A DNA stretch of 64,000 nt from Clostridia bacterium. Its GTDB lineage: Bacteria; Bacillota; Clostridia; Monoglobales; Monoglobaceae. This document shows, piece after piece, positions 33,487 through 42,293 of this stretch. The notes under the pieces are model-generated. The model worked only from the letters and a program-made list of their open reading frames with translations, ran no database searches and had not been told where the DNA came from. How positions within the stretch are numbered: the first letter of the stretch is position 1; every line of letters starts with the position of its first letter. The stretch lies in contig JAFQIA010000017.1 in NCBI GenBank assembly GCA_017397725.1, positions 26,009-90,008 of the forward strand, written 5' to 3'. Made by a program: the position numbers and the translations under genes.

Positions 33487-35894
33487 AAGTTACGGATTAT
33501 TTGAAAGACCATACCTTATACTTAGACGGCGGGACCGGAACTCTGCTGCAAGCGGCAGGGCTTGCCCCCGGTGAGCTGCCGGAGCGTTGGAATCTGACCC
33601 ATCCCGAAGTGGTAACCAAAATCCATCGGGACTATTTTGATGCGGGCAGCAATGTGGTCAGCGCCAACACCTTTGGGGCAAACCTGTTAAAATATGACCG
33701 TGAGGAACTGGAGCAAATCATTCAGGCGGCAATGGAGAATGTCAAACTGGCACGGAGCCAGAGCAGTGCCCCGCAGGAAAAATGGGTAGCGCTGGATATT
33801 GGTCCTACCGGACGGATGTTGGCACCCTACGGCGACTTTGATTTTGAGGATGCGGTCAAGGTGTTTGCCGAAACCGTCAGACTTGCAGTCAAGTATGGTG
33901 CGGAGATTCTTTTTATCCAGACCATGAACGACAGCTATGAAACCAAAGCGGCACTGCTTGCCGCCAAAGAAAACAGCAATCTGCCTGTATTTGTGGGCAA
34001 TGCTTACGGCGAGGACGGCAAGCTGATGACCGGTGCCTCCCCTGCCGCTATGGTAGCCATGTTAGAGGGCATGGGTGCCGATGCCATCGGTATCAACTGT
34101 TCCTTAGGTCCCAAAGCACTTTCCAAGGTGACAGAAGAATATCTTGCCTACGCCTCGGTGCCGGTACTCTTAAAACCCAACGCCGGCCTTCCCAAGGTGG
34201 TAGACGGCAAGACGGTCTATGATGTATTGCCGGAGGAATTTGCAGAGGATGTGGCAACCCTGATTCAAAAAGGAGTGCGCATTGCTGGCGGTTGTTGCGG
34301 CACTACCCCCGATTATATCAAGGCACTGACCGCGCGCAGTAAGAATATCCCCCCTCTCCCTGTAACCAAAAAGGAGATTACCTGTGTTTCTTCCTATACC
34401 CACGCGGTGGTATTTGGCGAAAAACCGATTCTGATTGGAGAGCGCATCAATCCCACCGGCAAAAAGCGATTTAAGGAAGCCCTGCGGGAAAAGGATATGG
34501 ACTATCTCTTAAAAGAGGGCATCGCCCAACAGGAAAAGGGCGTGCACATTCTGGATGTGAATGTGGGTCTTCCTGAAATTGATGAGGTAGCAATGCTCAC
34601 CGATGCGGTTTGCGGCTTGCAAGCCATCATTGACCTGCCTTTGCAGATTGACACCTCTGACCCTGTTGCCATGGAGGCGGCACTCCGCCGCTGCAACGGC
34701 AAGCCGATGATTAACTCAGTGAGTGGCAAAAGAGAGAGTATGGATGCCATCTTCCCCCTTGCCAAAAAGTACGGCGGCTTGGTGGTTGCCCTGACCTTAG
34801 ACGAAAATGGAATCCCCGCTACTGCAGAGGGACGGCTTACCATTGCCAAAAAGATTCTTACCGTGGCAGAAAGCTACGGCATTGAGAAAAAGAACCTGAT
34901 TTTTGATCCCTTGGCGCTGACCATCAGCGCAGACAAGACCGCCGGAAAAGAAACTCTTGCGGCGGTGCGCCTGATTCGCGAGGAGCTTGGCTGTCATACC
35001 TCCTTGGGGGTTTCCAATGTTTCCTTTGGACTGCCCCAGCGGGAGATTGTCAACAGCACCTTTTTTGCGCTGGCAATGGAGCAAGGCTTGTCGGCTGCCA
35101 TTATGAATCCCTATTCTTTGGAAATGCAAAAGGCGTATGCCGCCTTCTGTGCCATCTCTGGCCTTGATGAAAACTGTACCGACTATATCGAGTTTGTGCA
35201 AACCCTTCCCCAGCCGGTTGCGGTTACCCCCGTGGCGGCGGAAACCACCAACCAGAGCGAAAACGGTTCTTCCCTGAACCAAGCCATCGTCAAGGGGTTA
35301 AAGGAGCAGGCGGCGCAGCATACCAAGGAATTGCTGAAAACTGTGCCTCCCCTTGAGATTATTCAAAAAGAAATCATTCCTGCACTGGATGTTGTGGGGA
35401 TGGGATTTGAAAAGAAGACCGTCTACCTGCCTCAGCTTTTGATGAGTGCAGAGGCTGCCAAATCCGCCTTTGAACAAATCAAGGGAGCCATGACCGGAGA
35501 AACATCCGCAACCAAATGTGCCTTTGTTCTTGCCACCGTCAAGGGTGATATTCACGATATCGGCAAAAACATTGTCAAGCTGCTGTTGGAAAACTACGGC
35601 TTTATGGTCTATGACTTGGGCAAGGATGTGGAGCCTGCGGCTATTGTAGAGAAAACCAAGGAGCTCCACGCCCCCTTGGTGGGGCTCAGCGCCCTGATGA
35701 CCACCACCGTCCCTGCTATGGAAGAAACCATCCGCCTCCTGCGCAAAGAGGCACCTTGGTGCAAGGTTGTGGTTGGCGGTGCGGTGCTCACCCAGGAGTA
35801 TGCCGACGCCATCGGCGCAGACAAATACGCCAAAGACGCTATGGAAGCCGTCCGCTTTGCGGAAAAAATACAATGCGATTTCATGAAAATGTGA
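33483..35894 (+). CDS. metH: B12-dependent methionine synthase, lacking the activation domain
   Basis: 803 residues, about 400 shorter than Escherichia coli MetH. Order: homocysteine-binding domain (about 1-290, zinc Cys in GGCCGTTPDYI), pterin-binding domain (about 315-575, GERINPTGKKRFKEALREKD), a cap domain (about 600-680) and the B12 Rossmann domain with the axial His in KGDIHDIGKNIVK. It stops after the B12 domain; the activation domain is supplied by the preceding gene. This split form is known from several anaerobes. It ends before a good terminator and the AT-rich island. Confidence 0.96.
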   Translation: MKVTDYLKDHTLYLDGGTGTLLQAAGLAPGELPERWNLTHPEVVTKIHRDYFDAGSNVVSANTFGANLLKYDREELEQIIQAAMENVKLARSQSSAPQEKWVALDIGPTGRMLAPYGDFDFEDAVKVFAETVRLAVKYGAEILFIQTMNDSYETKAALLAAKENSNLPVFVGNAYGEDGKLMTGASPAAMVAMLEGMGADAIGINCSLGPKALSKVTEEYLAYASVPVLLKPNAGLPKVVDGKTVYDVLPEEFAEDVATLIQKGVRIAGGCCGTTPDYIKALTARSKNIPPLPVTKKEITCVSSYTHAVVFGEKPILIGERINPTGKKRFKEALREKDMDYLLKEGIAQQEKGVHILDVNVGLPEIDEVAMLTDAVCGLQAIIDLPLQIDTSDPVAMEAALRRCNGKPMINSVSGKRESMDAIFPLAKKYGGLVVALTLDENGIPATAEGRLTIAKKILTVAESYGIEKKNLIFDPLALTISADKTAGKETLAAVRLIREELGCHTSLGVSNVSFGLPQREIVNSTFFALAMEQGLSAAIMNPYSLEMQKAYAAFCAISGLDENCTDYIEFVQTLPQPVAVTPVAAETTNQSENGSSLNQAIVKGLKEQAAQHTKELLKTVPPLEIIQKEIIPALDVVGMGFEKKTVYLPQLLMSAEAAKSAFEQIKGAMTGETSATKCAFVLATVKGDIHDIGKNIVKLLLENYGFMVYDLGKDVEPAAIVEKTKELHAPLVGLSALMTTTVPAMEETIRLLRKEAPWCKVVVGGAVLTQEYADAIGADKYAKDAMEAVRFAEKIQCDFMKM

Positions 35895-35908
35895 AAAAAT
35901 TTTAAGAT

Positions 35909-35945
35909 AAAGTGGCACAAACATTTTGTTTGCGCCACTTTTTAT
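35909..35945 (+). terminator. Intrinsic terminator after metH
   Basis: Stem AAAGTGGC-CAAAC / GTTTG-GCCACTTT with one A/C mismatch and an ATTTT loop, followed by T residues. It marks the left border of the AT-rich accessory island. Confidence 0.85.
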
Positions 35946-36083
35946 ATGAAAACTTTAATAATTTAATAAATCCACGCTCCTCTTTTTTATGTTTCTTGAT
36001 TGTGGCACTTTATGGCAATGTAAATATGTGTTATTACCTTGCAAAGGCCATTGCAATAATTCACAAGAAAAGAGGAAATAAAA

Positions 36084-36743
36084 ATGAGTTGTGAACAATT
36101 AAAAAAACGTGCATTAAAGTGCAATTTAGTTGAAAATGCGGAATTTGTTGGCCAATATGCTTTCCCAACTTTAAGGAAAACTGTAAGTATCCCTAAAATT
36201 GCAGTTCCATTTGATTGTATTGGCAAAACAACAAACCGAAATCAATGGATACATTTTTATATCGATGATTACAAATTTGAAAGAATTTGGAACAATTTGG
36301 ACAAATATGTGCAGACATTCAAAAAATTTTGTGGTATAATAGGACCGGACTTCAGTGTATACACAGATATGCCCCTGGCGCAACAAATATGGAATCTATA
36401 CCGCAATCGGGCAATCTCACATTATTTGCAAGAAAATGATGTTGATGTAATCCCTAATATCCAATGGGGAACTGAAGACTCCTATTCATACTGTTTTGAC
36501 GGTATTCCTACTGGAGGAACGGTCGCTATAAGCACAAACGGTTGCATCAACGATAGGTTAGATCGATATTACTTTCAAAAAGGATTGGAAAAAATGTTGG
36601 AAGTAATAAATCCTTCTACTGTGGTCAACTACAGTTATATGCCTCATGATATTTTTGACAATTACAAAACAAGTAATATAAAGTTTATATGCCTTGACAA
36701 TTACAACGACATCGTGAGGGGTAGGTGTTGTAGTAATGGGTAA
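36084..36743 (+). CDS. DUF4417-like protein
   Basis: 219 residues with AGAGGAAAT ahead of the ATG. The middle segment (GPDFSVYTDMPLAQQIWNLY, then RNRAISHYLQENDVDVIPNI) matches my recollection of DUF4417, a family common in Firmicute mobile elements and phages with no assigned biochemical function. The conserved acidic DMP and the VIPNIQW block suggest an enzyme or nucleotide-binding fold, but this is not established. Base composition is visibly AT-richer than metH on the left. It overlaps the next gene by 8 bp. Identification moderate. Confidence 0.72.
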   Translation: MSCEQLKKRALKCNLVENAEFVGQYAFPTLRKTVSIPKIAVPFDCIGKTTNRNQWIHFYIDDYKFERIWNNLDKYVQTFKKFCGIIGPDFSVYTDMPLAQQIWNLYRNRAISHYLQENDVDVIPNIQWGTEDSYSYCFDGIPTGGTVAISTNGCINDRLDRYYFQKGLEKMLEVINPSTVVNYSYMPHDIFDNYKTSNIKFICLDNYNDIVRGRCCSNG

Positions 36744-37110
36744 AGGATATAGCGGTTATTATAATAACACTACAAAAGGGAACCAACTTGATGCCATCTT
36801 GCTTTCTAGTAGGTCAAATGCCTTTACGCGTAGAAAAGATAAGAGACATGGCAATGAAAACCGACAACCGCAAGGAAGTCGAGAAAGAAACGTGGGGCAT
36901 CCTAACGGAGAAGAGCATAGCAGAACGCCAAAGGGAAACCGAGGGCCAAGAATACGACGTAGTGAAATTATGAAAAATGTTGGAAAAGGGCTTGTTGTAA
37001 CAGACGGAACGGCAGCGGCGGGTTACCTTATATATCGAGGCATCCGTATGCTTCCATCACTTATCCCCGGCTTATGGTGGACAATTCCCGCAAATATTGC
37101 AACGCCTTAA
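36736..37110 (+). CDS. Small protein with hydrophilic middle and hydrophobic C-terminus
   Basis: 124 residues, family not recognised. The N-terminus MGKGYSGYYNNTTKGNQ is Gly/Tyr-rich, the middle (about 30-75) is strongly basic and low-complexity (RRKDKRHGNENRQPQGSRER), and the last 45 residues form a Gly-rich hydrophobic tail ending in IRMLPSLIPGLWWTIPANIA. Gly/Tyr-rich starts of this kind occur in phage-associated and polymorphic-toxin-like Firmicute proteins, so a secreted or membrane-active product is possible. Coupled to the DUF4417-like gene by overlap and 12 bp before the M16 peptidase. Confidence 0.6.
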   Translation: MGKGYSGYYNNTTKGNQLDAILLSSRSNAFTRRKDKRHGNENRQPQGSRERNVGHPNGEEHSRTPKGNRGPRIRRSEIMKNVGKGLVVTDGTAAAGYLIYRGIRMLPSLIPGLWWTIPANIATP

Positions 37111-37122
37111 AAGGAGGTTTTT

Positions 37123-38409
37123 ATGAATACAAATTTTGAATCAATGACATTAAAAAATGGCTTAGGTTTGAAAACATTGAAAAATAGTTTTTTACATAGT
37201 GTTACTATGGGCCTCTATGTAAAAAAACTTCCTGAGCCGGTTTGTGGAATTGCACATCTGGTAGAACATCTTTTTTTTAGACGTCTTGATGATATTCAAC
37301 AGGAAGAGTTGTATCATGAAACAGATTGTATTGGTGCAACCTTAAATGCAACAACTTATGCTGATTTTATATGCTTTAACGTAACCGTTTCTCCACGCAA
37401 GATTACAGAAGCATTTCAACTGCTTCCAAAAATCTTTAATACCTTTGAGTGGAACCATCAAGAAATCTCCGCAGAAAAAGAAGTTGTAAAAAGACAAATT
37501 GAAGATCGCTACGTTTCTGTGTATACAAAAGCAGATTTAGATTATTACAAAGGAACATCAAAAGGAACCTTGTTAATGGGCCGTCTGTCTGACATAAACA
37601 AGATGAGTGCGAAAGAAATTAACACTTATAAAAACAATATGTTTGCTCCACAAAACGCTTGTTTTGTTCTAACTGGAAATTTCAATAATGATGACATTGC
37701 ATACTGCATAAAACTCTTAAATAGGATTCCCGCAAGCAATGATGTCATCTTTCCCACTTCCTCTCCCTCCGTATCAAATTTCTCAAGGAGACACGAAAAA
37801 GCAGATAAAATATATTCCGCAACAGATGAATTTGCAGATGTTTGTATATCCTTTGATGTCGATGAAAATAAAATTAATCGATACGCTGCGGAACTTTTAT
37901 TCAGCATACTTGGCTTTGGTGTTACCTCAAAATTATCACAAGGACTTAGAGAGCAAAAAGGATTTGTTAACGAAATAAATGGTAATATTGAATTTTCTGA
38001 CTATGCCGGAAGAATGACCTTTGAATATTCTGTCATTGCCGAGAATCTCTCTAAAAGCCTTTGGCATACTTTCGAAATTTTGACACAAGCCAAAAATAAT
38101 TTAACCGATATAGATCTACAAAGAAATATCATGTTTTATACAGAGAACCAATATCGATTGCTTGATGATGCACAAGAACTAAATTTCTTAATTGGATGGC
38201 GAGCTTTTATAGAAAAAGAGCAAATCAAATCTGTTGATGACTTAATTGAACGATACAAAAAAATCACAATCGAAGACATACGCTATGCTGCTAATGAAAT
38301 TTTGAAACCCAAAAATCTGATCATTAGCGTAAGCAATAACAACAAGATTCTCTCAAAAGCACATCTTACGAAAAGTCTAAAAGACTGCAGAAAAAAACTG
38401 GAGGTATAA
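37123..38409 (+). CDS. Lone M16-family zinc peptidase in the AT-rich island
   Basis: 428 residues with a strong AAAAGGAGG ribosome-binding site. The inverted zinc motif is intact (HLVEHLFF, about residues 46-50) with the downstream Glu region EISAEKEVVKRQIEDRY, so it is probably catalytic. It differs clearly from the chromosomal YmfH-like enzyme and no inactive M16 partner is encoded beside it. M16 enzymes process peptides, including leader removal in some ribosomally made peptide pathways, but no precursor peptide is evident here. Codon use is AT-rich. Followed after 1 bp by the DUF4176-like gene. Confidence 0.82.
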   Translation: MNTNFESMTLKNGLGLKTLKNSFLHSVTMGLYVKKLPEPVCGIAHLVEHLFFRRLDDIQQEELYHETDCIGATLNATTYADFICFNVTVSPRKITEAFQLLPKIFNTFEWNHQEISAEKEVVKRQIEDRYVSVYTKADLDYYKGTSKGTLLMGRLSDINKMSAKEINTYKNNMFAPQNACFVLTGNFNNDDIAYCIKLLNRIPASNDVIFPTSSPSVSNFSRRHEKADKIYSATDEFADVCISFDVDENKINRYAAELLFSILGFGVTSKLSQGLREQKGFVNEINGNIEFSDYAGRMTFEYSVIAENLSKSLWHTFEILTQAKNNLTDIDLQRNIMFYTENQYRLLDDAQELNFLIGWRAFIEKEQIKSVDDLIERYKKITIEDIRYAANEILKPKNLIISVSNNNKILSKAHLTKSLKDCRKKLEV

Positions 38410-38410
38410 A

Positions 38411-38674
38411 ATGAAATATTATCCTATTGGAACAGTTGTTGTCCTAAAAGAAGGTACATGGCCATTGATGATTTACGCACGACAACAATCCCCAAAAAGA
38501 AATTCTGAGAAAGTGTATGATTATGTTGGATGCCTTTATCCACAAGGATATATCGACAAAAATTATATTGTATTTTTTGAGCATAAGGATATTGATACAG
38601 TTCTGCATCAAGGAATGTCTTCCATAGCAGAAACTGAAATGGAAAAAATGCTCCACATTCCTGAAAGTGCTTAA
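38411..38674 (+). CDS. DUF4176-like small protein
   Basis: 87 residues. YPIGTVVVLKEGTWPLMIYA followed by YDYVGCLYPQGYI matches the pattern of DUF4176, a family often seen in type VII secretion and LXG-toxin neighbourhoods of Firmicutes. Function unknown. The ATG follows the M16 stop by 1 bp with TGGAGG inside the preceding gene, so the two are translationally coupled. Last gene of the island before the terminator at 38718. Confidence 0.75.
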   Translation: MKYYPIGTVVVLKEGTWPLMIYARQQSPKRNSEKVYDYVGCLYPQGYIDKNYIVFFEHKDIDTVLHQGMSSIAETEMEKMLHIPESA

Positions 38675-38717
38675 AAACAAGAGAAATCCACCTTTATTAC
38701 CCTCTCCTAAAACTTGC

Positions 38718-38752
38718 AAAAGGCTCGCAATCATTAGGATTGCGAGCCTTTT
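38718..38752. terminator. Bidirectional terminator between island and dnaI
   Basis: Perfect 15-bp stem AAAAGGCTCGCAATC / GATTGCGAGCCTTTT with a five-base loop; usable for the island operon (plus) and for the dnaD-dnaI transcript (minus). Right border of the AT-rich island. Confidence 0.9.
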
Positions 38753-38788
38753 AATATTAAAAATATGCTTTCAAAATTAGTATTTTTA

Positions 38789-39775
38789 TTACTTCTGTTT
38801 CAGTTTCTGTTGCATCCGCAGGTCTTGGCCAATGAGGGTTAAGACCTCAAAATCTCCTACCATACGGGAGAGTAAGCGGCGACTATAAATCTGCTCCAAG
38901 CCCTGATGATTCAGGTTGGTGGAGAGAATGGTGCTCTTGTGCTGAATCTGTCGGCTGTTAATCAGGTCAAACAATGCCGCCGTGGAATAGGCACTGACAA
39001 ACTCGGTACCCAAATCATCAATAATCAGCAAATCCACCTCATAAAGATAACGGGAAATGGATTCTGCCTTTTCCTGTTCCTCGTCGTTGAGTCGTCCGAA
39101 CTTCAATTTTTCCAGCATATCAAACAGAGAAAACGCACTCTGGTAATACACCGTCTTTTGCCGCTTCAGGGCATAGTTTGCAATGCAACTGGAAAGGAAG
39201 GTCTTTCCGGTTCCCGCATTGCCCATCAGCAAAAGGTTGGCGTGGGTGGTGTCAAAGGTTTCGGCAAACTTGAGTGCCCGTTCAAACGCCCGTTTGATAT
39301 AGGTCAGCGGCTCTCGTCCGTTCTCTGCCGGTTGCTTGGCAAACAGAGAAAAGTCTGCCCTGTCAAAGGTCTGTTCCTTCATATATTCTGTCAGGTTGGC
39401 ATTGGCACCTGCGAAGGAAACCGCCAGATGTTTCAGGCAACTGCAACGGCTGCCATCTTCCAAAAATCCGGTGTCCCGACAATGGGCACAGGCATAGATA
39501 TCCTCCAGATAATCCTTGGGAAAACCCTCTCTTTTGAGCAGTTCCGCCCGCTCCTTTTGGAGTTTGCGCACCGCATCTTCAATATCGCTGATTTCCGCTT
39601 TGCCTGCCAGAACCCGTCGCACCAGCGCCGTCCCTTGTTGCGCAAGGGCACGTTCAATGCGGGTATAATCGGGGTTCTTGCTGCGCACCTCTTCCATGCG
39701 GCGGGTCTGTTCTGCCCGATTCTCTTCCCGAATCCGTGCCAGCTCTCTTGTTGCCAATCCGTATGCCGATTCCAT
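38789..39775 (-). CDS. dnaI: Helicase loader DnaI/DnaC-type ATPase
   Basis: 328 residues. N-terminal coiled region, a zinc-binding segment (CAHCRDTGFLEDGSRCSC, about 96-113), and a AAA+ domain with Walker A GNAGTGKTF and Walker B LLIIDDLGTEF. This is the DnaI architecture that binds and loads the replicative helicase DnaB/DnaC at the origin. It is 3 bp downstream of the DnaD-domain gene, forming the expected replication-restart/initiation pair. Confidence 0.92.
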   Translation of the reverse strand: MESAYGLATRELARIREENRAEQTRRMEEVRSKNPDYTRIERALAQQGTALVRRVLAGKAEISDIEDAVRKLQKERAELLKREGFPKDYLEDIYACAHCRDTGFLEDGSRCSCLKHLAVSFAGANANLTEYMKEQTFDRADFSLFAKQPAENGREPLTYIKRAFERALKFAETFDTTHANLLLMGNAGTGKTFLSSCIANYALKRQKTVYYQSAFSLFDMLEKLKFGRLNDEEQEKAESISRYLYEVDLLIIDDLGTEFVSAYSTAALFDLINSRQIQHKSTILSTNLNHQGLEQIYSRRLLSRMVGDFEVLTLIGQDLRMQQKLKQK

Positions 39776-39778
39776 GGT

Positions 39779-40750
39779 CTACACCTCCTCATCAAGCATC
39801 ATATCAAGTAATTGTTCTTCCAGTCTGGAATAATCAATGGGGTTAGAGTCCTCATAGTTATTGAATCTACTCTTTGAGGACGACTTGCCATTCCCCTTTT
39901 GGGGTGCCTTGTCCCCCTCCTCCACCTCTTTGACAGAGGTAAAGCCGGAGGCTACCCAACTTTCTAAAATCTTGTTCATATACGCAAAGCTGAGCTTTCC
40001 GGTATGTGCCACCGTCCGGTCATAGGCAAGGGCAATCAATTCGGTGTTGATTCTTTCATCCTCGCTCCACAGTTTGAGATACTTCCTTTCGGTAGTGGTC
40101 AGCGCCCGGTCATAAATCCCCAATATATTGCGGATGTCCCGCTCCATACTGTCGGCACTTTCCAAAAGCATTACGTGTGCCTCTGCCGCCTCAAAGGTGT
40201 CAATGCCCCGCTCTGCCCAGTCCATTGCCACGGTTTCCAGATACCGACGGTTGGTCTTTCCCTTTTTCTCTGCGTAAGAGAGCAGCATGGTAATCACCTC
40301 AACCGGCAATCCCAACCAATCCACAAAGGAATACAGCAGCTCCATATCCGACGGAGTCAGCATCTTGTGTAGCACCGTCTCCGCCTGATAAAACAGTCCC
40401 GAAATCGCCTTGTTCTTTGCGGCAACCCCGTCAATCTCTGCCATGGTATAAGAGGGTCTCGCCGCCTGCTTCCGTCCGGTTTTGGGCGATACCTTTTTCG
40501 CCGGCTTCTTGTCCGGAAAACGGTAACCCGCCTCGTCATAAATCAATTCATCCCGGCTCACCCAGAAATCCAGAATAAAAATCGCCTTTTCGCTTGTGAT
40601 ATCCAGCTCTTTGGCAATCTGCTCCAAAGAGGGAAAGGTTCCATGTTTATGTACTTGATAGGCAAGATAAAGATAAAGCTGCAGATATTCCGGATTGGAA
40701 AATCGCACATACTTTTCTGCAAAGGTATAAGAAATCGGAAACTCCTGCAT
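39779..40750 (-). CDS. dnaD: DnaD-domain replication initiation protein
   Basis: 323 residues from the ATG at 40750 (AAAGGTGGTG about 8 bp upstream; an earlier ATG at 40771 lacks spacing). N-terminal winged-helix region (YLQLYLYLAYQVHKHGTFPS, about 20-60) and a C-terminal DnaB_2/DnaD domain repeated (QAETVLHKMLTPSDMELLYS and ERKYLKLWSEDERINTELI). Members (DnaD/DnaB of Bacillus) remodel DNA and recruit the helicase loader. Cotranscribed with dnaI. Confidence 0.88.
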   Translation of the reverse strand: MQEFPISYTFAEKYVRFSNPEYLQLYLYLAYQVHKHGTFPSLEQIAKELDITSEKAIFILDFWVSRDELIYDEAGYRFPDKKPAKKVSPKTGRKQAARPSYTMAEIDGVAAKNKAISGLFYQAETVLHKMLTPSDMELLYSFVDWLGLPVEVITMLLSYAEKKGKTNRRYLETVAMDWAERGIDTFEAAEAHVMLLESADSMERDIRNILGIYDRALTTTERKYLKLWSEDERINTELIALAYDRTVAHTGKLSFAYMNKILESWVASGFTSVKEVEEGDKAPQKGNGKSSSKSRFNNYEDSNPIDYSRLEEQLLDMMLDEEV

Positions 40751-40774
40751 TTCGGGTTCACCACCTTTCATTAT

Positions 40775-40895
40775 ATTGTCACGCCTATTTGCCTACGCCT
40801 ATGCCACTTTTCTTGCGGCTCGGCAATCTGTGACATATCTTTTTCGCAAACTCGCTCGGCATAGGGTTAAGCGTCACGCTTATTTGCCCACGCAG
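40775..40895. repeat. Nested direct/inverted repeat between dnaD and mnmE
   Basis: Two 21-bp direct copies (40778-40798 and 40873-40893) differing at two positions; the right copy contains the last codons and stop of mnmE. Between them are inverted arms CCTATGCC/GGCATAGG (near 40797 and 40857) and TTGCG/CGCAA. The layout looks like a small dispersed, hairpin-forming repeat that sits against the mnmE 3' end. Confidence 0.7.
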
Positions 40896-42283
40896 AAGCG
40901 GGCAAATACCTGTTCAATAATTTCTTCCTGCACGGTCACGCCGGTCACTTCACCCAAGGCGGAAAGCACATCTTCTAAATCCACATAGAGCAAATCATAG
41001 GGCATCCCGCTTTTTAGCGCCTCGGTGGCACGGGAAAGGGCATCTGCCGCCTTGAGCAGGGAATCCCGCTGTCTGGCATTGCTCAGATACACCTCGCCGG
41101 GCTGAAGTTTGCCCTCTAAGAAAATCCCGCAAATCGCCTGCTCCAACGCTTCAAGTCCGATGGTTTTTCCATCTTTGGGGGTTGCGGTTTTTAAGATTCT
41201 CTCTTCCGCAATGGAAAACGCCTCTGCCGCGCCCGCCACCGTCACCTGTTCCGGCTGGTCGGTCTTGTTCAAAAGCAGCAAGGTCTGCTTGCCCTTGAGG
41301 GCGGCTGCAATCTGCAAATCTTCCTCGGTAATTGCTCCTGTTGCATCCACCAAAAACAGGCAGAGGTCTGCCTCCTGCATCTGTTCCATGGTCCGGTCCA
41401 TACCCAACTGCTCTACCGCATCGGCATCTTCCCGACTGCGAAGCCCCGCCGTATCCAACAACCGCAGGGAAACGCCGCCAAGCTGCAGATATTCTTCAAT
41501 CACATCTCGGGTGGTTCCGGGAATGTCGGTCACAATCGCCCGATCACTTCGGGTCAGGGCGTTGAGCAGGGAGGACTTTCCCACATTGGGCCGTCCCACA
41601 ATCACGGTGGTAATGCCTTCCTTTAATAATCTTCCTGTTTCAAAGGTTCCCAAAAGCCGGTCTATCTCCTGCTTGATGGTCGCAAACTGTAAAAGCACAT
41701 GCTCCTGCTGTGGGATGTCCACCTCTTCGGGATAATCTGCCGCCGCGGAGATGTGCGAGGTTACCGCAATCACCTGTTCCCGCAGCGCCTCAATGGCATC
41801 AAACAACTGACCCTTCAGCGCCCGTGCCGCATTGCCAAGTCCCAACGCCGAATGGGCATCAATCAAATCCATGGTCGCCTCAGCACCGGTCAGGTCGGTC
41901 TTGCCGTTGAGAAACGCCCGTCTGGTGAACTCACCACCCTCCGCAAGGCGTGCCCCGCTTTTGAGCAGTTCTTCCAAAATCCGGCTTGCGGCAAAAAATC
42001 CGCCATGGCAATGAATCTCCACCACCGTTTCACCGGTATAGGAGCGCGGTGCACGCATCACCACCGCAAGGGCACGGTCGATGGGTGCCTCTGGATTGTC
42101 ACAGGCATGAATCATACTCAAGGTCAGCTTGTAATTTTCAAGCTCTGCTACCGTCTTGCCGCCAAGGGGGCTGACCACCCGTGTGGCAATCTCTTCTGCC
42201 TGACTGCCGCTTAACCGCAAAATGGCAATGCCACCCGAACCGATGGGGGTGGCGATTGCAGTAATGGTATCGTGTAATTTCAT
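40880..42283 (-). CDS. mnmE: tRNA uridine-5-carboxymethylaminomethyl modification GTPase
   Basis: 467 residues, full length. N-terminal tetrahydrofolate-binding domain (TITAIATPIGSGGIAILRLS), helical domain split around a Ras-like G domain (G1 GRPNVGKSSLLNAL, G3 DIPGTTRDVIEE, NKTDQP) and the C-terminal catalytic cysteine motif CVGK. Acts with MnmG to modify wobble uridine of several tRNAs. Usual neighbours in Firmicutes are jag upstream and mnmG downstream; here it follows dnaA by 10 bp, and mnmG is not in the window. Confidence 0.97.
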   Translation of the reverse strand: MKLHDTITAIATPIGSGGIAILRLSGSQAEEIATRVVSPLGGKTVAELENYKLTLSMIHACDNPEAPIDRALAVVMRAPRSYTGETVVEIHCHGGFFAASRILEELLKSGARLAEGGEFTRRAFLNGKTDLTGAEATMDLIDAHSALGLGNAARALKGQLFDAIEALREQVIAVTSHISAAADYPEEVDIPQQEHVLLQFATIKQEIDRLLGTFETGRLLKEGITTVIVGRPNVGKSSLLNALTRSDRAIVTDIPGTTRDVIEEYLQLGGVSLRLLDTAGLRSREDADAVEQLGMDRTMEQMQEADLCLFLVDATGAITEEDLQIAAALKGKQTLLLLNKTDQPEQVTVAGAAEAFSIAEERILKTATPKDGKTIGLEALEQAICGIFLEGKLQPGEVYLSNARQRDSLLKAADALSRATEALKSGMPYDLLYVDLEDVLSALGEVTGVTVQEEIIEQVFARFCVGK

Positions 42284-42293
42284 AAAGAAACCT

